NCBI GenBank assembly: GCA_934149405.1
Contig: CAKPEV010000005.1
Span: 75,634 to 139,633 of the forward strand
DNA length: 64,000 nucleotides
Reading direction: 5' to 3'
Source of the DNA: an uncultured Clostridia bacterium
GTDB taxonomy: Bacteria > Bacillota > Clostridia > TANB77 > UBA1234
The notes under the pieces are model-generated. The model was not told where the DNA came from and searched no databases. It was given only the letters and a program-made list of their open reading frames with translations. Made by a program: the position numbers and the translations under genes. Below, one piece after another: positions 16,927 through 26,382 of this stretch (the stretch's first letter is position 1; every line of letters begins with the position of its first letter).

Positions 16927-18258
16927 TTATAAATCTTCTTTTTTCTTTTCTCTAACTAAAATTCTAACTGGTGTTCCCTCTAGGCCTCCGAAATTTTTTC
17001 TGATTTGGTTTTCAATGTATCTTTGATATGAAAAATGGAACAACTTTGCACTATTACAAAATACTGCAAATGTTGGAGGGCGTGTAGATACTTGTGTTGC
17101 ATAATATATTTTTAATCTTCTACCTTTGTCACTAGGTGGTTGAACCATAGTAACAGCCTCATTCATAACATCATTTAACATTCCAGTTGTTATTCTTCTA
17201 GCATTTTGCTCATTTACAGAATTTATAAGTGGAAAAATTTTATCAACTCTTTGACCTGTAAGTGCTGAAACAAATATAATTGGAGCATATGTCATATATG
17301 CAAGTTTTGTATATACATCCCTCTTATATGCCTCCAATGTACCGTTTTCTTTTTCAACAGCATCCCATTTATTAACTAGTATAATAACACCTTTTCCGGC
17401 TTCATGTGCTTCACCAGCTATTTTTGTATCTTGATCTGTAACCCCCTCAGTTGCATCAATTACTAATATGCAAACATGGGCATTATCTATAGCAGCTTTA
17501 GCACGAATAATACTATATTTTTCAATATCTTCTTCTATTTTACTCTTTCTTCTAATACCAGCTGTATCAATAAAAATATACTTTCCATATTCGTTTTCAA
17601 AAGGAGTATCTATTGCGTCTCTAGTTGTTCCAGCAATATTTGAAACAATAAGTCTCTCTTCACCTAAAATTTTGTTAATCAAAGAAGATTTACCAGCATT
17701 AGGTTTACCTATAACTGCAACTCTGATATACTCGTCATCATCATCGATACTTGTTTCTTCTGGAAAAGAATTATAAACAGCATCTAGAACTTCGCCTGTT
17801 CCAAGTTGATTCAAAGCTGATACTGGATATGGTTCACCAAGTCCAAGATTATAAAACTCGTATAATTCAGCTGGTGCATCACCTATTCTATCTGCTTTAT
17901 TGCAAACTAAAACAATAGGCTTACCAGTCTTTCTAAGCATGGTTGCCACCTCATGGTCTGCAGCTGTAACGCCTTGCTTTATATCAGTTAAAAATATAAT
18001 AACATCAGCTGTTTCCATAGCAATCTGTGCTTGTCTTTTCATTTGAACAAGAATTTCATCGGTAGACTTTGGCTCGATACCTCCCGTATCAATCAAAGTA
18101 AACTTTCTTCCTCTCCACTCCGTGTCTGCATACACTCTGTCTCTAGTAACGCCAGGTGTATCTTCTACGATTGATTTTCTCTCTCCTACTATGTAATTAA
18201 AAAATGTAGATTTGCCTACATTTGGTCTTCCAATAAGTGCTACAATTGGTTTTGCCAT
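16927..18258 (-). CDS. der: Ribosome biogenesis GTPase Der (EngA)
   Basis: 50S assembly GTPase. 443 residues: two tandem G domains (P-loops GRPNVGKSTFFN near residue 8 and GKPNAGKSSLIN near 187, with DTPG/DTAG and NKxD motifs) and a C-terminal KH-like domain. First gene of the der-plsY-gpsA unit. Confidence 0.97.
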   Translation of the reverse strand: MAKPIVALIGRPNVGKSTFFNYIVGERKSIVEDTPGVTRDRVYADTEWRGRKFTLIDTGGIEPKSTDEILVQMKRQAQIAMETADVIIFLTDIKQGVTAADHEVATMLRKTGKPIVLVCNKADRIGDAPAELYEFYNLGLGEPYPVSALNQLGTGEVLDAVYNSFPEETSIDDDDEYIRVAVIGKPNAGKSSLINKILGEERLIVSNIAGTTRDAIDTPFENEYGKYIFIDTAGIRRKSKIEEDIEKYSIIRAKAAIDNAHVCILVIDATEGVTDQDTKIAGEAHEAGKGVIILVNKWDAVEKENGTLEAYKRDVYTKLAYMTYAPIIFVSALTGQRVDKIFPLINSVNEQNARRITTGMLNDVMNEAVTMVQPPSDKGRRLKIYYATQVSTRPPTFAVFCNSAKLFHFSYQRYIENQIRKNFGGLEGTPVRILVREKKKEDL

Positions 18259-18404
18259 TTTTTCACCTCATAACTTTTTATATAACAGACTAGAACTAAC
18301 CTTATTTGTTACTTTTAAAAACAAAAAAGGTTACTACTATGTCTCTTTTTTACTACCAAACAAAAGTATACTATAAAATATAAAAAAATTCAACAAAAGT
18401 CGAT

Positions 18405-18671
18405 TTACATATTTTCATAATGTGACCATGCACTTAGTATTCTTACTTTTTTCTCGTCTTCTATCACCTGATAAACAAGTCTATGTTGCAAATTTATTCT
18501 GCGTGAATAATACGATTCCAAATCGCCAACTAGCTTTTCATATGGAGGTGGCGTTTGATAAGGATTTATTTTTATTATTTCTATAAGTTTATGTGCCTTT
18601 TCTGCCAATTTGTTTTCCTTTAGTTTCTGTATCTCTTTTAAGACATTTTTGTTATATTGAATAGTGTACAT
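18405..18671 (-). CDS. Txe/YoeB-family toxin (ribosome-dependent mRNA endonuclease)
   Basis: 88 residues from the ATG at 18671; an in-frame TTG at 18680 sits too close to the GAGGTGG ribosome site. RelE-fold toxin: KLVGDLESYYSRRIN, LQHRLVYQV and the C-terminal SAWSHYEN, where the final His-Tyr and the Arg are the catalytic residues of YoeB. The start overlaps the antitoxin stop by one base (TAATG), the usual coupling of antitoxin and toxin. Confidence 0.9.
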   Translation of the reverse strand: MYTIQYNKNVLKEIQKLKENKLAEKAHKLIEIIKINPYQTPPPYEKLVGDLESYYSRRINLQHRLVYQVIEDEKKVRILSAWSHYENM

Positions 18672-18922
18672 TAGTCCCAATCCACCTCATCTTCATTTAC
18701 AAAATCTTCATCAGGCGCATTACCTCTTTTTATTATCTCATCCTTCAAGCCTGGTACAGAAGAAATATATAGTGTTTCCATAAGATTGTTATAATCCTCC
18801 TCCGATATTACCACTGCATTACCATTTTTTGTTGAAACATTTATAGGTTCATTGTATTTTATTGTTGTTTCAAGCAACTCATATATATTTTTACGAAAAT
18901 TTGTTATATTTGTATTTGTCAT
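18671..18922 (-). CDS. YefM/Phd-family antitoxin
   Basis: 83 residues. The N-terminal DNA-binding part (NITNFRKNIYELLETTIKYN, VVISEEDYNNLMETLYI) matches YefM/Phd, followed by an acidic tail that would wrap the toxin. Antitoxin first, toxin second, as expected for autorepression by the complex. The upstream region holds a 23-bp tandem repeat. Confidence 0.88.
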   Translation of the reverse strand: MTNTNITNFRKNIYELLETTIKYNEPINVSTKNGNAVVISEEDYNNLMETLYISSVPGLKDEIIKRGNAPDEDFVNEDEVDWD

Positions 18923-18974
18923 ATCAATCCCTCCTTACAAAAATAGATTGTGTTTACGCACTTAAATTCCTCAA

Positions 18975-19020
18975 CTTTTTAACGATACTTCATACTACTT
19001 TTTAACGATACTTCATACTA
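18975..19020. repeat. 23-bp tandem repeat upstream of the toxin-antitoxin pair
   Basis: Two perfect head-to-tail copies of a 23-bp unit containing TTTTTAACGATACTTCATAC (18975-18997, 18998-19020). Its position 50-100 bp upstream of the antitoxin would suit a promoter or operator, but this is unproven. Confidence 0.8.
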
Positions 19021-19088
19021 CCTAATGCTATTATACCGTACTTTTTTACGTACATCAATATAAATATATGCAATTTAGCTAAAAATAT

Positions 19089-19235
19089 TCATGTGTTCAT
19101 TTTTCTACTATCACCATTTTGTGCTATTAGATAACATGCATAACGAGTTAATTTATAGTCAATCTGTTCTCTATAGGCTCCTAAACCGATTTGAACCATT
19201 TTATTGATGTCAGTAAAATGGTCTTGTATAGAAGA
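19089..19235 (-). pseudogene. Remnant of a DinD/BRO-like DNA-damage-inducible gene
   Basis: A short minus-strand frame ending at a stop at 19089-19091 reads QDHFTDINKMVQIGLGAYRE then YKLTRYACYLIAQNGDSRK. The LTRYACYLIxQNGD block is characteristic of DinD and related phage-type proteins. The frame is cut off upstream by a stop near 19236 and ends right after the block, so only about 48 residues survive. The 18923-19313 gap otherwise contains the tandem repeat and no other gene. Confidence 0.65.
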
Positions 19236-19265
19236 TTCTTATAAGCTGATTTACGGCACCTAAAT

Positions 19266-19305
19266 TATACAAAAACGATGCAGATTTAGATTCTGCACCG
19301 TTTCT
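19266..19305 (-). terminator. Terminator of the coat-protein pair
   Basis: Minus strand AAACGGTGCAGA-atctaaa-TCTGCATCGTTTTT, just after the 19314 gene. Confidence 0.85.
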
Positions 19306-19313
19306 TTACTTAT

Positions 19314-19562
19314 TTAGCCTTGAACAAATATATCTTTTACTGTTTGAACCTCTTCAGGTGTTGCCATTTTTGCAGGCTGATAATATCCCTTGTTTTGAGC
19401 TACCTTGTATAAATCATATTGAAATGTCTCGCAGCTGTTTCTAATATCTTGCATTGTCTTTCTAAATTCAGGACATGAAGCCTGTGTAATTATATTGGCA
19501 TAATTACCTATACTGCTATTTACTTGTGATAAAACATCATTTACCATGTACTTTTCTAACAT
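19314..19562 (-). CDS. CotF-like spore-coat family protein
   Basis: 82 residues, all-helical. The motif LSQVNSSIGNYANIITQASCPEFRKTM and the YDLYKVAQNKGYYQPAKMA ending are typical of small spore-coat CotF-family proteins (DUF-like ferritin fold). A role in the coat is inferred from the family only. 18 bp after its partner. Confidence 0.75.
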   Translation of the reverse strand: MLEKYMVNDVLSQVNSSIGNYANIITQASCPEFRKTMQDIRNSCETFQYDLYKVAQNKGYYQPAKMATPEEVQTVKDIFVQG

Positions 19563-19580
19563 ATTTATCTCCCCTTTCTT

Positions 19581-19772
19581 TTAGTCTGTAGTTAAAAATC
19601 CCATAAGCTTTTGTTTTGTGTTTAAAGCATCTTGTGCAGATTTTTCAAACATTTGCTTAACCACGGGATCTGTACAGTTTTGAGCATAAGAAGATAATTT
19701 TTGATAAGACATCTCATGTTCACCTATTAAATGACGAACGTTTTGAAGTTCTAATTCATTAAGTTTTGGCAT
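19581..19772 (-). CDS. Small helical protein, probable CotF-family partner
   Basis: 63 residues from the ATG at 19772, which has AGGAGG at ideal spacing; the frame upstream to 19799 lacks a ribosome site. LNELELQNVRHLIGEHEMSY and the Gln-rich helices resemble the N-terminal half of CotF-like or ferritin-like spore proteins. Co-transcribed with the next gene, the two possibly forming the halves of a bundle. Confidence 0.65.
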   Translation of the reverse strand: MPKLNELELQNVRHLIGEHEMSYQKLSSYAQNCTDPVVKQMFEKSAQDALNTKQKLMGFLTTD

Positions 19773-19916
19773 ATAAATTCCTCCTTTTTTGTATTTCAAG
19801 AGTATTATTAGCTATAGAGTAAAAAATATGCAAAAATTTTCTGATAATGTTCATAGACTAAGCATATTTTTATTTCAATTTTAGCTTTATGAATAAAATT
19901 TCTTAAATGCATAAAA

Positions 19917-19948
19917 AAATAGCTTACTAAAAATTAGTAAGCTACTGA
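19917..19948 (-). terminator. Terminator of the 75-residue orphan gene
   Basis: TAGCTTACTAA-nnn-TTAGTAAGCTA stem followed by TTTTTTT on the minus strand. Confidence 0.88.
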
Positions 19949-19956
19949 TTGATTGT

Positions 19957-20184
19957 TTACTTGAGTGCTCTTACGAGACCTTCAATGTATTCCTGAGTCA
20001 TAACGCCTCCATCCGGAACTTTAGAGTGGAAAAATACTCCTTTCATGCAAATTCTGTCGCCCGCCTTAACTTCATAAGGTATATCGTACCTTAATAAGTC
20101 AAATTTCCGCCTGCTGGAAGCCATCGTAACGTTCATCCCTTCAACAGCGACGACATCACAGAAAGTAAGTCTTTTTTCGTTCAT
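19957..20184 (-). CDS. Orphan small protein, atypical codon use
   Basis: 75 residues, unknown family. Synonymous codon choice is visibly GC-richer than the neighbours (GCC, GTC, TCC, AGG). It has its own consensus promoter and strong terminator. SSRRKFDLLRYDIPYEVKAG suggests a small beta-rich fold. It contains an in-frame CGG (20107-20109) read as Arg; a +1 shift there would reach a stop within a few codons. Likely an acquired single-gene unit. Confidence 0.65.
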   Translation of the reverse strand: MNEKRLTFCDVVAVEGMNVTMASSRRKFDLLRYDIPYEVKAGDRICMKGVFFHSKVPDGGVMTQEYIEGLVRALK

Positions 20185-20233
20185 AATAGTAAACTCCTTC
20201 GTTTTGAAAAATATATTTTGGACTGCAAATATT

Positions 20234-20262
20234 ATTGTAGCACATTAGAAAAATAAAAGCAA
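20234..20262 (-). promoter_or_regulatory. Promoter of the 75-residue orphan gene
   Basis: TTGCTT (20257-20262) and TACAAT (20234-20239), 17-bp spacer. Confidence 0.55.
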
Positions 20263-20287
20263 GCGATTTACATAATTTAATATTTTT

Positions 20288-20719
20288 CTATTTTTTTAAT
20301 ATTTCATTCGCATTCTCACTTGGTTCATTTAATTTCAATTCTTCTTTAATTTTGGTGGTTGATATGTTTTCGGTTCTATCCAAATATACGACTTCGCAAT
20401 AATCTTTTAAATAGTCGAATTTGTCGCTTCCCTTCCAATCACTTCCCATAACAACAACATCAACTTTATATTCTTTTACGTCATTTATCTTTTGTTCCCA
20501 ATTTTCTTCTGGAATAACCAAATCTACGTATCTTATACTTTCAAGCATTTCTTTTCGTGTTTCGTAATTATGGTAGGCTTTTTTCCCTTTTATTGCATTG
20601 AACTCGTCCGTCGAAAGTGCAACAATCAAATAATCACCTAGCGCTTTTGCTCTTTTTAGCAATCTTATGTGACCATAATGTAATAAATCATATGTTCCAT
20701 ATGTTAATATTCTTTTCAT
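20288..20719 (-). CDS. tagD: Glycerol-3-phosphate cytidylyltransferase
   Basis: Makes CDP-glycerol from CTP and glycerol 3-phosphate for teichoic-acid-like polymers. 143 residues; nucleotidyltransferase motif GTYDLLHYGHIRLLKRAK (HxGH) at the N terminus and the C-terminal RTENISTTKIKEEL (ISTTKI). Last gene of the glycan operon, 13 bp after the glycerophosphotransferase that uses its product. Confidence 0.94.
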   Translation of the reverse strand: MKRILTYGTYDLLHYGHIRLLKRAKALGDYLIVALSTDEFNAIKGKKAYHNYETRKEMLESIRYVDLVIPEENWEQKINDVKEYKVDVVVMGSDWKGSDKFDYLKDYCEVVYLDRTENISTTKIKEELKLNEPSENANEILKK

Positions 20720-20732
20720 AATACTTTCTCTC

Positions 20733-21920
20733 CTAATTGTTAATTATTTTTTTCAATATCCAGTCAACTGTGCGTTTTGATGAATTTCCGTCATTATAAT
20801 CCACACATTTATTTAGATATTCTTTCTGCTTTTTTAGGCACTCTTTTTCGTTATATGTTTCTATATATTTGTATAATTCTTCTAATGTGTTCCCTCTTGG
20901 GAATGGCAAATCATAGTACTGCTCAGATAATCCTCTCTGATTTTCATATTCGCTTAAATCTACTGAATACAGAAACACAATTTTTTCTAACAATAGAAAG
21001 TCGAAAATTATTGAAGAATAATCAGAAATAACGCAGTCAGATGCCAATACTAATTCTTGTGTATCTGGATAGTCTGAAACATTTTTAACTTTATTATTAT
21101 AATTAATATTTATATCGTTTGCTTTTACATTTGGATGCATTCTTACTAGAATAATACATTTTCTTTTTAATTTAGTTTCAAATTTTCCAATAAGTTCTGC
21201 ATAATCAGTAATATAGCAAGAAGTATCACCGTTATCTCTAAAAGTTGGTGCATATAGTATTGTAAAAATATTCCTCTCTATATTCAAATCTTTTTTTATT
21301 TTTTCATTTAATTTTGAATTGTTTTTATTTTTTATCAAAAAATCATTAGTAGGTAAGCCATATCGTAAAAACTCGACATCTTTATTTAGGTCAAATGTCC
21401 TTTTTAAGACATTTTCCTGCATTTCACTATCAACAATTATACCATCTGTAACTTTCCCATCGTATATAGCTGCCTTTAAATATTTTCTGCTAAGTTTATT
21501 TTCTGCGTCTTTTTCAATATATTTAAGTGGCTTCGAGCCATGCCAAGTTTGCAAATACACTTGTCCTTTTTTTTTCTTCATTAAATGTGAATTACGAATA
21601 TTATCTATAATTACTTTTGATGTTGCATATTCGTACAATGCTTGTAAACTTCCATATTTTACTTTTCTTATCCCGGATGGCAAAGATTGAGTTGTATCAT
21701 TTATCAACCATACCAAATCCATGTTTAAATTTCTGCTTAAAAATTCATCTGCAATATATCTTGGGTTTCCTGCATACCCTTTGCCCGCAAAATTGTCGAA
21801 AATAATTTTATCTTTTTTTAATGGTAATAACATAAATACTTGTCCGATAGTGTAGGTGCATATTTTCACCATTTTCATATATATTCTTTTGGTTAATGTC
21901 AAATGCTTCGTCGTATTCAA
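20733..21920 (-). CDS. CDP-glycerol glycerophosphotransferase family protein
   Basis: TagB/TagF-like transferase adding glycerol phosphate to a glycan or polymer at the membrane. 395 residues; VYLQTWHGSKPLKYIEKD, ILYAPTFRDNGD and SDCVISDYSSIIFDFLLLEK are family motifs. The start is probably the TTG at 21920, because AGGAGG lies 8 bp upstream. Whether it primes or polymerises cannot be told from sequence. Confidence 0.9.
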   Translation of the reverse strand: MNTTKHLTLTKRIYMKMVKICTYTIGQVFMLLPLKKDKIIFDNFAGKGYAGNPRYIADEFLSRNLNMDLVWLINDTTQSLPSGIRKVKYGSLQALYEYATSKVIIDNIRNSHLMKKKKGQVYLQTWHGSKPLKYIEKDAENKLSRKYLKAAIYDGKVTDGIIVDSEMQENVLKRTFDLNKDVEFLRYGLPTNDFLIKNKNNSKLNEKIKKDLNIERNIFTILYAPTFRDNGDTSCYITDYAELIGKFETKLKRKCIILVRMHPNVKANDININYNNKVKNVSDYPDTQELVLASDCVISDYSSIIFDFLLLEKIVFLYSVDLSEYENQRGLSEQYYDLPFPRGNTLEELYKYIETYNEKECLKKQKEYLNKCVDYNDGNSSKRTVDWILKKIINN

Positions 21921-21932
21921 ATAAAAAACCTC

Positions 21933-22844
21933 CTATCCTCCATAAGTTTTTATTATATACTCATACATTGTATCCTTCGTATTAGAATAGTCAGTGTGCC
22001 TTTCTAATTTATGGAAAACTGACATTTTCTTAATTTGTTCAAATCTTTCGCTTGTGTACGATTTTCCTAATTCAAACATTAATGTATGTGGAGTATTGTT
22101 GTTAAATGTTGGTACATTTTCCCATTCTTTTTTATATTTTCTAGTAGCCATTGTAAAGAATATGTGAAAAAGATAGTAATCCATTAAATAGTTTTTTTCT
22201 TTCCAATATCTAAAAAGTAAATCTCGCGTAAGTGATAATATTGGATTATTACTTTGAGCAGATATCAGCCAACTTGAAGCTACTATCGGCATTTGATTCG
22301 TTCTCAACAAGTCCATTGCCTTATATACAAAAAGCGGTGCATTTAATATGTAATGTGGTATATTCGGTGATGTACACAAAACTGTACTATCTATCCAAAT
22401 TCCTCCATAATTGCATAATAGTTCAATTCTTATCAAATCTGAAAAATGTGCCTTACTAATAATTCCTTTTTCATATTTTTTTATTATGTATTCAGGAAAA
22501 TTTATGTAGTCTTTAATATTATCATTTGTCAAAATTACAATATTTCTGTCAGGCAAGCTCTTCTTTATAGAATTTATACATGCCTTCACTAGATCAGGTG
22601 CATTTTCCAGCCCTTGAAACCAGCATACCCAAACATAATTGCTATTTTCTTGTTTTCCCGTAACTTTGTGACTATTTATTATGTTTTTATATCTATTATA
22701 TAATTTTTTATATGTCCTATGTTGCATTTCAATTTGTTGTGCATTTGAACTTTTAATAAAGATTTTTATATATATTTTTCTTCTTAAAAGATTAAGAAAA
22801 TTTCCATTTCTAATAGCATTTATAATTAACTTATATTTTTTCAT
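21933..22844 (-). CDS. Capsular polysaccharide glycosyltransferase (GT32-like)
   Basis: 303 residues. WVCWFQGLENAPDLVKACI, VILTNDNIKDYINFPEYI and LLCNYGGIWIDSTVLC (GGIxxD, like the DxD region of OCH1/GT32 enzymes) place it in the capsular polysaccharide synthesis glycosyltransferase group. Its donor and acceptor are unknown. Its start overlaps the end of the flippase gene by 14 bp. Confidence 0.85.
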   Translation of the reverse strand: MKKYKLIINAIRNGNFLNLLRRKIYIKIFIKSSNAQQIEMQHRTYKKLYNRYKNIINSHKVTGKQENSNYVWVCWFQGLENAPDLVKACINSIKKSLPDRNIVILTNDNIKDYINFPEYIIKKYEKGIISKAHFSDLIRIELLCNYGGIWIDSTVLCTSPNIPHYILNAPLFVYKAMDLLRTNQMPIVASSWLISAQSNNPILSLTRDLLFRYWKEKNYLMDYYLFHIFFTMATRKYKKEWENVPTFNNNTPHTLMFELGKSYTSERFEQIKKMSVFHKLERHTDYSNTKDTMYEYIIKTYGG

Positions 22845-24298
22845 TTTTTTTCATTCCCTTCATTTTCTCCAATACAAAGTTCTTTAAAAATCTATATTCC
22901 GAAAGATTAAATATTCTAGACAAAGCAATATATATACAAAAACCAAATAAAATTTGAACTATAAGTATAAAAATGTATGATAAATTAAGCATTCCGATCG
23001 GATATATACACATTCCCATTATGATTGATAATAGAGCACTTGGAAATATATCTTTTAATTGCTCAGTAAATGGGTAATCAATTACTTTACCAACAGCATA
23101 TGCATTAATTATCATACTACAAATAGCATACAACACACTCGTGATTGCTACTCCCAAAACGCTTATCGAAGCACCAATTATTAATAGGGCTAAATATATT
23201 GGCTTTTTATATAGTTCTAGTTTCATCAATATGTCACCTCTTCCGACTGCTTTAATAACTTGCAAGCTTGTATTACCTAATATTGAAATTGCAGAAGCCA
23301 AACAAATTATTTGCATAAAAATTATGCTTTCAGACCACTTATGCGTTAGTAACACAATAACTAATGGTTTTGCGATTGAAATGCAACCAATCATTAGTGG
23401 AAAAATAACATATGCCATAACTTTTATGGATTTCTGAGATATTTTTTTTACCATTTTCGCATCGTTATTTTCGTTTGCTATGGCAGGGAATAGCACTGTC
23501 ATTACTGTCGCACTAATATTGTCTGACAAAAGAGATGGTATTTGTTTGCCTTTATTATAAAATGCTAAATCTGTCGGAGTATATACTTTCCCAATGACCA
23601 ATGAACGGAGTTGGTCAAAAAAATTACCGTGAAAAATCTGCTACTAATACTTTAGTTCCGAATTTTATCAACTCCTTAGCAGATTTATATGAGAACTCAC
23701 ATTTTGGATGCCAAGGAATTGTAAAAGATAAAACAATGCTATCTATACATGTATTTGATAAATATTGAGCAATTAGTGCCCAAACCCCAAAGCCTTTATA
23801 TGCCAATATAATCCCAACAAAGCCAGAAATTATTGTTCCTATTAAAGTAGAAAAGAAGAATCTTTTAAATACCATATGTCTAGAAACATATGCATGTTGT
23901 ATCGCATTATATGAACTTATGATAAGTTTAAATGAAAATACCCTTATTACAATTGTTAAATCATACATATTATAAAACTTAGCTATCAATGGTGCAATCA
24001 AATATAGAATTGCATATGCGATTAATGACGCAAATAAACTACAATAAAAAATAGTGGAAAAGTCTGTATCGTTTGCATCTTTTTTTTGTATCAGAGCTGC
24101 ACTGAATCCACTAGTTACAAAAACATCCGCAAATGATATAAATATTAAAACAATTGATACTATTCCATATTGTTCTGGTAATAAAATTCGAGCTAACACA
24201 ATAGAAACAATAAAAGATACAAATTGTGCTAAAACTCTTTCACTAAATTTCCAAAACAATCCTGAAGCAATTTTGCTTTTTAAAAATTCGTTTTCCAT
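22831..24298 (-). CDS. Wzx-type oligosaccharide flippase, read through a +1 frameshift at CGG
   Basis: Polysaccharide/lipid-linked oligosaccharide exporter with about 12-14 membrane helices. The upstream frame (223 codons) ends in KFGTKVLVADFS then CGG TAA at 23627-23629. Skipping the C gives S-G-N-F-F-D-Q-L-R-S-L-V-I-G, exactly the family sequence at this place, and continues to 22831; total about 488 residues, normal for the family. Unshifted translation stops one codon after CGG, leaving a half-transporter. Located centrally in the glycan operon, as expected for the exporter. Confidence 0.87.
23627..23629 (-). other. +1 frameshift site at CGG in the flippase gene
   Basis: Minus strand: TTT TCA CGG TAA upstream frame; TTT TCA (C) GGT AAT TTT restores F-S-G-N-F. 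Confidence 0.85.
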
Positions 24299-24336
24299 TT
24301 TATCCTCCTCACTGAAGCAATTTTTTATGTAATTTG

Positions 24337-25338
24337 CTAATTAGCTGAATTGATTATTTTTTTCAAAAAGAAGTATATACTTGGCGAACTTAAAAAAATC
24401 AAAGTTTTAAGCAATTCTTTTTCTCTTTCTTTTTTTCCCTTGCGATTTATATCCGTTTTTTTAATTTCTTTATAAGTACTTCTTACTTTTTCTTTTATTG
24501 CACTTAAATACATAGCTGGCTCTTCTATATTTTCTTTTACTTTCTGATACATTTCTTTTAAAATAGAGCTATACCCTATAAGTGCTAAATAACTTAAATT
24601 TTCCTGTTTCTTTTCCTTAAAAAAAGTAATTCTTTCCTCAAAAGCTTCTAGCACATCTAATCTATTCAAATTGAATTTTTTTCTCATTATACTATCAGGA
24701 TTAACTCTATAATAATATAACTTTTCATTTGTAATAACAATTGGCGTCTTGCAAATAAAAAAGGCTTTATAAGTTGTAAATTCATCTTCGTGCACTTTAC
24801 CAAAAGGAAAACGTAAATCTCTATATATATAACATTTGTATAACTTATTCCACACAACAATCGATTTGTAGCCTGTTTTCGTATATATTTTTTCTTGTAA
24901 TTCATTTTGAGTATATTTATTGTTTTTTATAACATCATTTTGAAGAGCGCAACCATTAGCTCCAAATTCACTAAAATCGCACTGCGCGATATCAACATTA
25001 TTATTTATACATATAGTATACAACTTTTCTATAAAAGAATTATCTACATAATCATCTGAATCTATAAAAGAGACATATTCACCTTTTATGGTATCCAATC
25101 CCTTATTTCTAGCACTGCTAAGCCCACCATTTTCTTTATGTATCACTTGTATTCTTTTATCTTTAACGGCATACTCATCGCATATATTTCCTGAATTATC
25201 TACCGAGCCATCATCTACAAGTATTATTTCTAAATTTTTATATGTCTGATTTACTATACTATCTAAACATCTTCTTAAATACTTTTCTACATTGTATACC
25301 GGCACAATTACACTGATTAAAGGATGTTCATTTGTCAA
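24337..25338 (-). CDS. Glycosyltransferase family 2
   Basis: 333 residues, GT-A fold. N-terminal SVIVPVYNVEKYLRRCLDSI, EIILVDDGSVDNSG and the metal-binding FIDSDDYVD are clear. The C-terminal part (about 210-333) is basic with little homology visible to me. Adds a sugar to the lipid-linked repeat unit on the cytoplasmic side; donor unknown. Paralogous to the next gene upstream. Confidence 0.92.
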   Translation of the reverse strand: MTNEHPLISVIVPVYNVEKYLRRCLDSIVNQTYKNLEIILVDDGSVDNSGNICDEYAVKDKRIQVIHKENGGLSSARNKGLDTIKGEYVSFIDSDDYVDNSFIEKLYTICINNNVDIAQCDFSEFGANGCALQNDVIKNNKYTQNELQEKIYTKTGYKSIVVWNKLYKCYIYRDLRFPFGKVHEDEFTTYKAFFICKTPIVITNEKLYYYRVNPDSIMRKKFNLNRLDVLEAFEERITFFKEKKQENLSYLALIGYSSILKEMYQKVKENIEEPAMYLSAIKEKVRSTYKEIKKTDINRKGKKEREKELLKTLIFLSSPSIYFFLKKIINSAN

Positions 25339-25365
25339 AATCTATCAATCCCTTTCCATTTATTC

Positions 25366-26376
25366 TTATTTAAATAATATTTTTTTAACAATTGGCTTTA
25401 AGGCATATATATATCGATATACTATCAAATATCCAAAATCTAAAATATAATTATTTTTTAATAATCTATTTTTTATATTGTACTTTGATAATGTCTCCTT
25501 TGCATATTTTATGAGTTCTATTCTTTGTTTTTTTGAACATTTAGCTGTTAATGAATAAATTGGCTTTATACAGCAAACAACTTCTTTTGTCACTCTCTTA
25601 TTTATTTCTTTTTCTTTATTCATTTCAAAATGCTGAAAAAAAGTAAATAAATATGAATAATTTTTAGCTGCCTCATTTACTTTTCTTTTTAAAGACTCAA
25701 AATCAACTTTCGTCGTTATGCTGTTTGGATTATTTATATAATAATAATACGCATCCGGAATGAATAGCGCAGATTCTAAATGCATAAATACTCTTAACGA
25801 AAAAACAAAATCTTCAGCAAAAAAGCTGCCATCATCAAACAAAATACTATTTTCTGTTAGTATACTTTTTTTTATTATACAACTCCAAAGCTGGTTCAAT
25901 TGATATGTTTTCAAAAAAATATCAAATACCTTTTGACGATAATCTTCTTTACTAACAAGAGTAACATCAGAATATATTTTACCAGAAAGAATTTTTCCAT
26001 TAGAATTACTTATATCTCTTATATGCGCCATTCTAACATAATTAACATTGTACTTTTTTGCATAATACAATAGTGTACTTATTGCTTCTTTATACACAAA
26101 ATCGTCAGCATCTGCAAAATAGATGTACTCTCCTTTTGCAAGACTTATACCGCGATTTCTAGTGCTTGCCACCCCTTTATTTTCTTGAGTATATATTGAT
26201 ATTCTATTGTCCTTATTAGCAAACTCTTTCATAAGCTCATAACTTTTATCTGTGGACCCATCATTTATCAAGATAATTTCTATGTCTTTTTCTTCTTGGT
26301 TTCTAAGTGAATCTACCATACGCTTTAAATATTTTTCAGCATTATATACTGGCACAATTACAGACACTTTTGCCAT
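25366..26376 (-). CDS. Glycosyltransferase family 2
   Basis: 336 residues with the same N-terminal layout: VIVPVYNAEKYLKRMVDSL, IILINDGSTDKS and YFADADDFVY. Distant paralogue of the 24337 gene, consistent with successive sugar additions. A hydrophobic C-terminal segment may associate with the membrane. Confidence 0.92.
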   Translation of the reverse strand: MAKVSVIVPVYNAEKYLKRMVDSLRNQEEKDIEIILINDGSTDKSYELMKEFANKDNRISIYTQENKGVASTRNRGISLAKGEYIYFADADDFVYKEAISTLLYYAKKYNVNYVRMAHIRDISNSNGKILSGKIYSDVTLVSKEDYRQKVFDIFLKTYQLNQLWSCIIKKSILTENSILFDDGSFFAEDFVFSLRVFMHLESALFIPDAYYYYINNPNSITTKVDFESLKRKVNEAAKNYSYLFTFFQHFEMNKEKEINKRVTKEVVCCIKPIYSLTAKCSKKQRIELIKYAKETLSKYNIKNRLLKNNYILDFGYLIVYRYIYALKPIVKKILFK

Positions 26377-26382
26377 AATACA

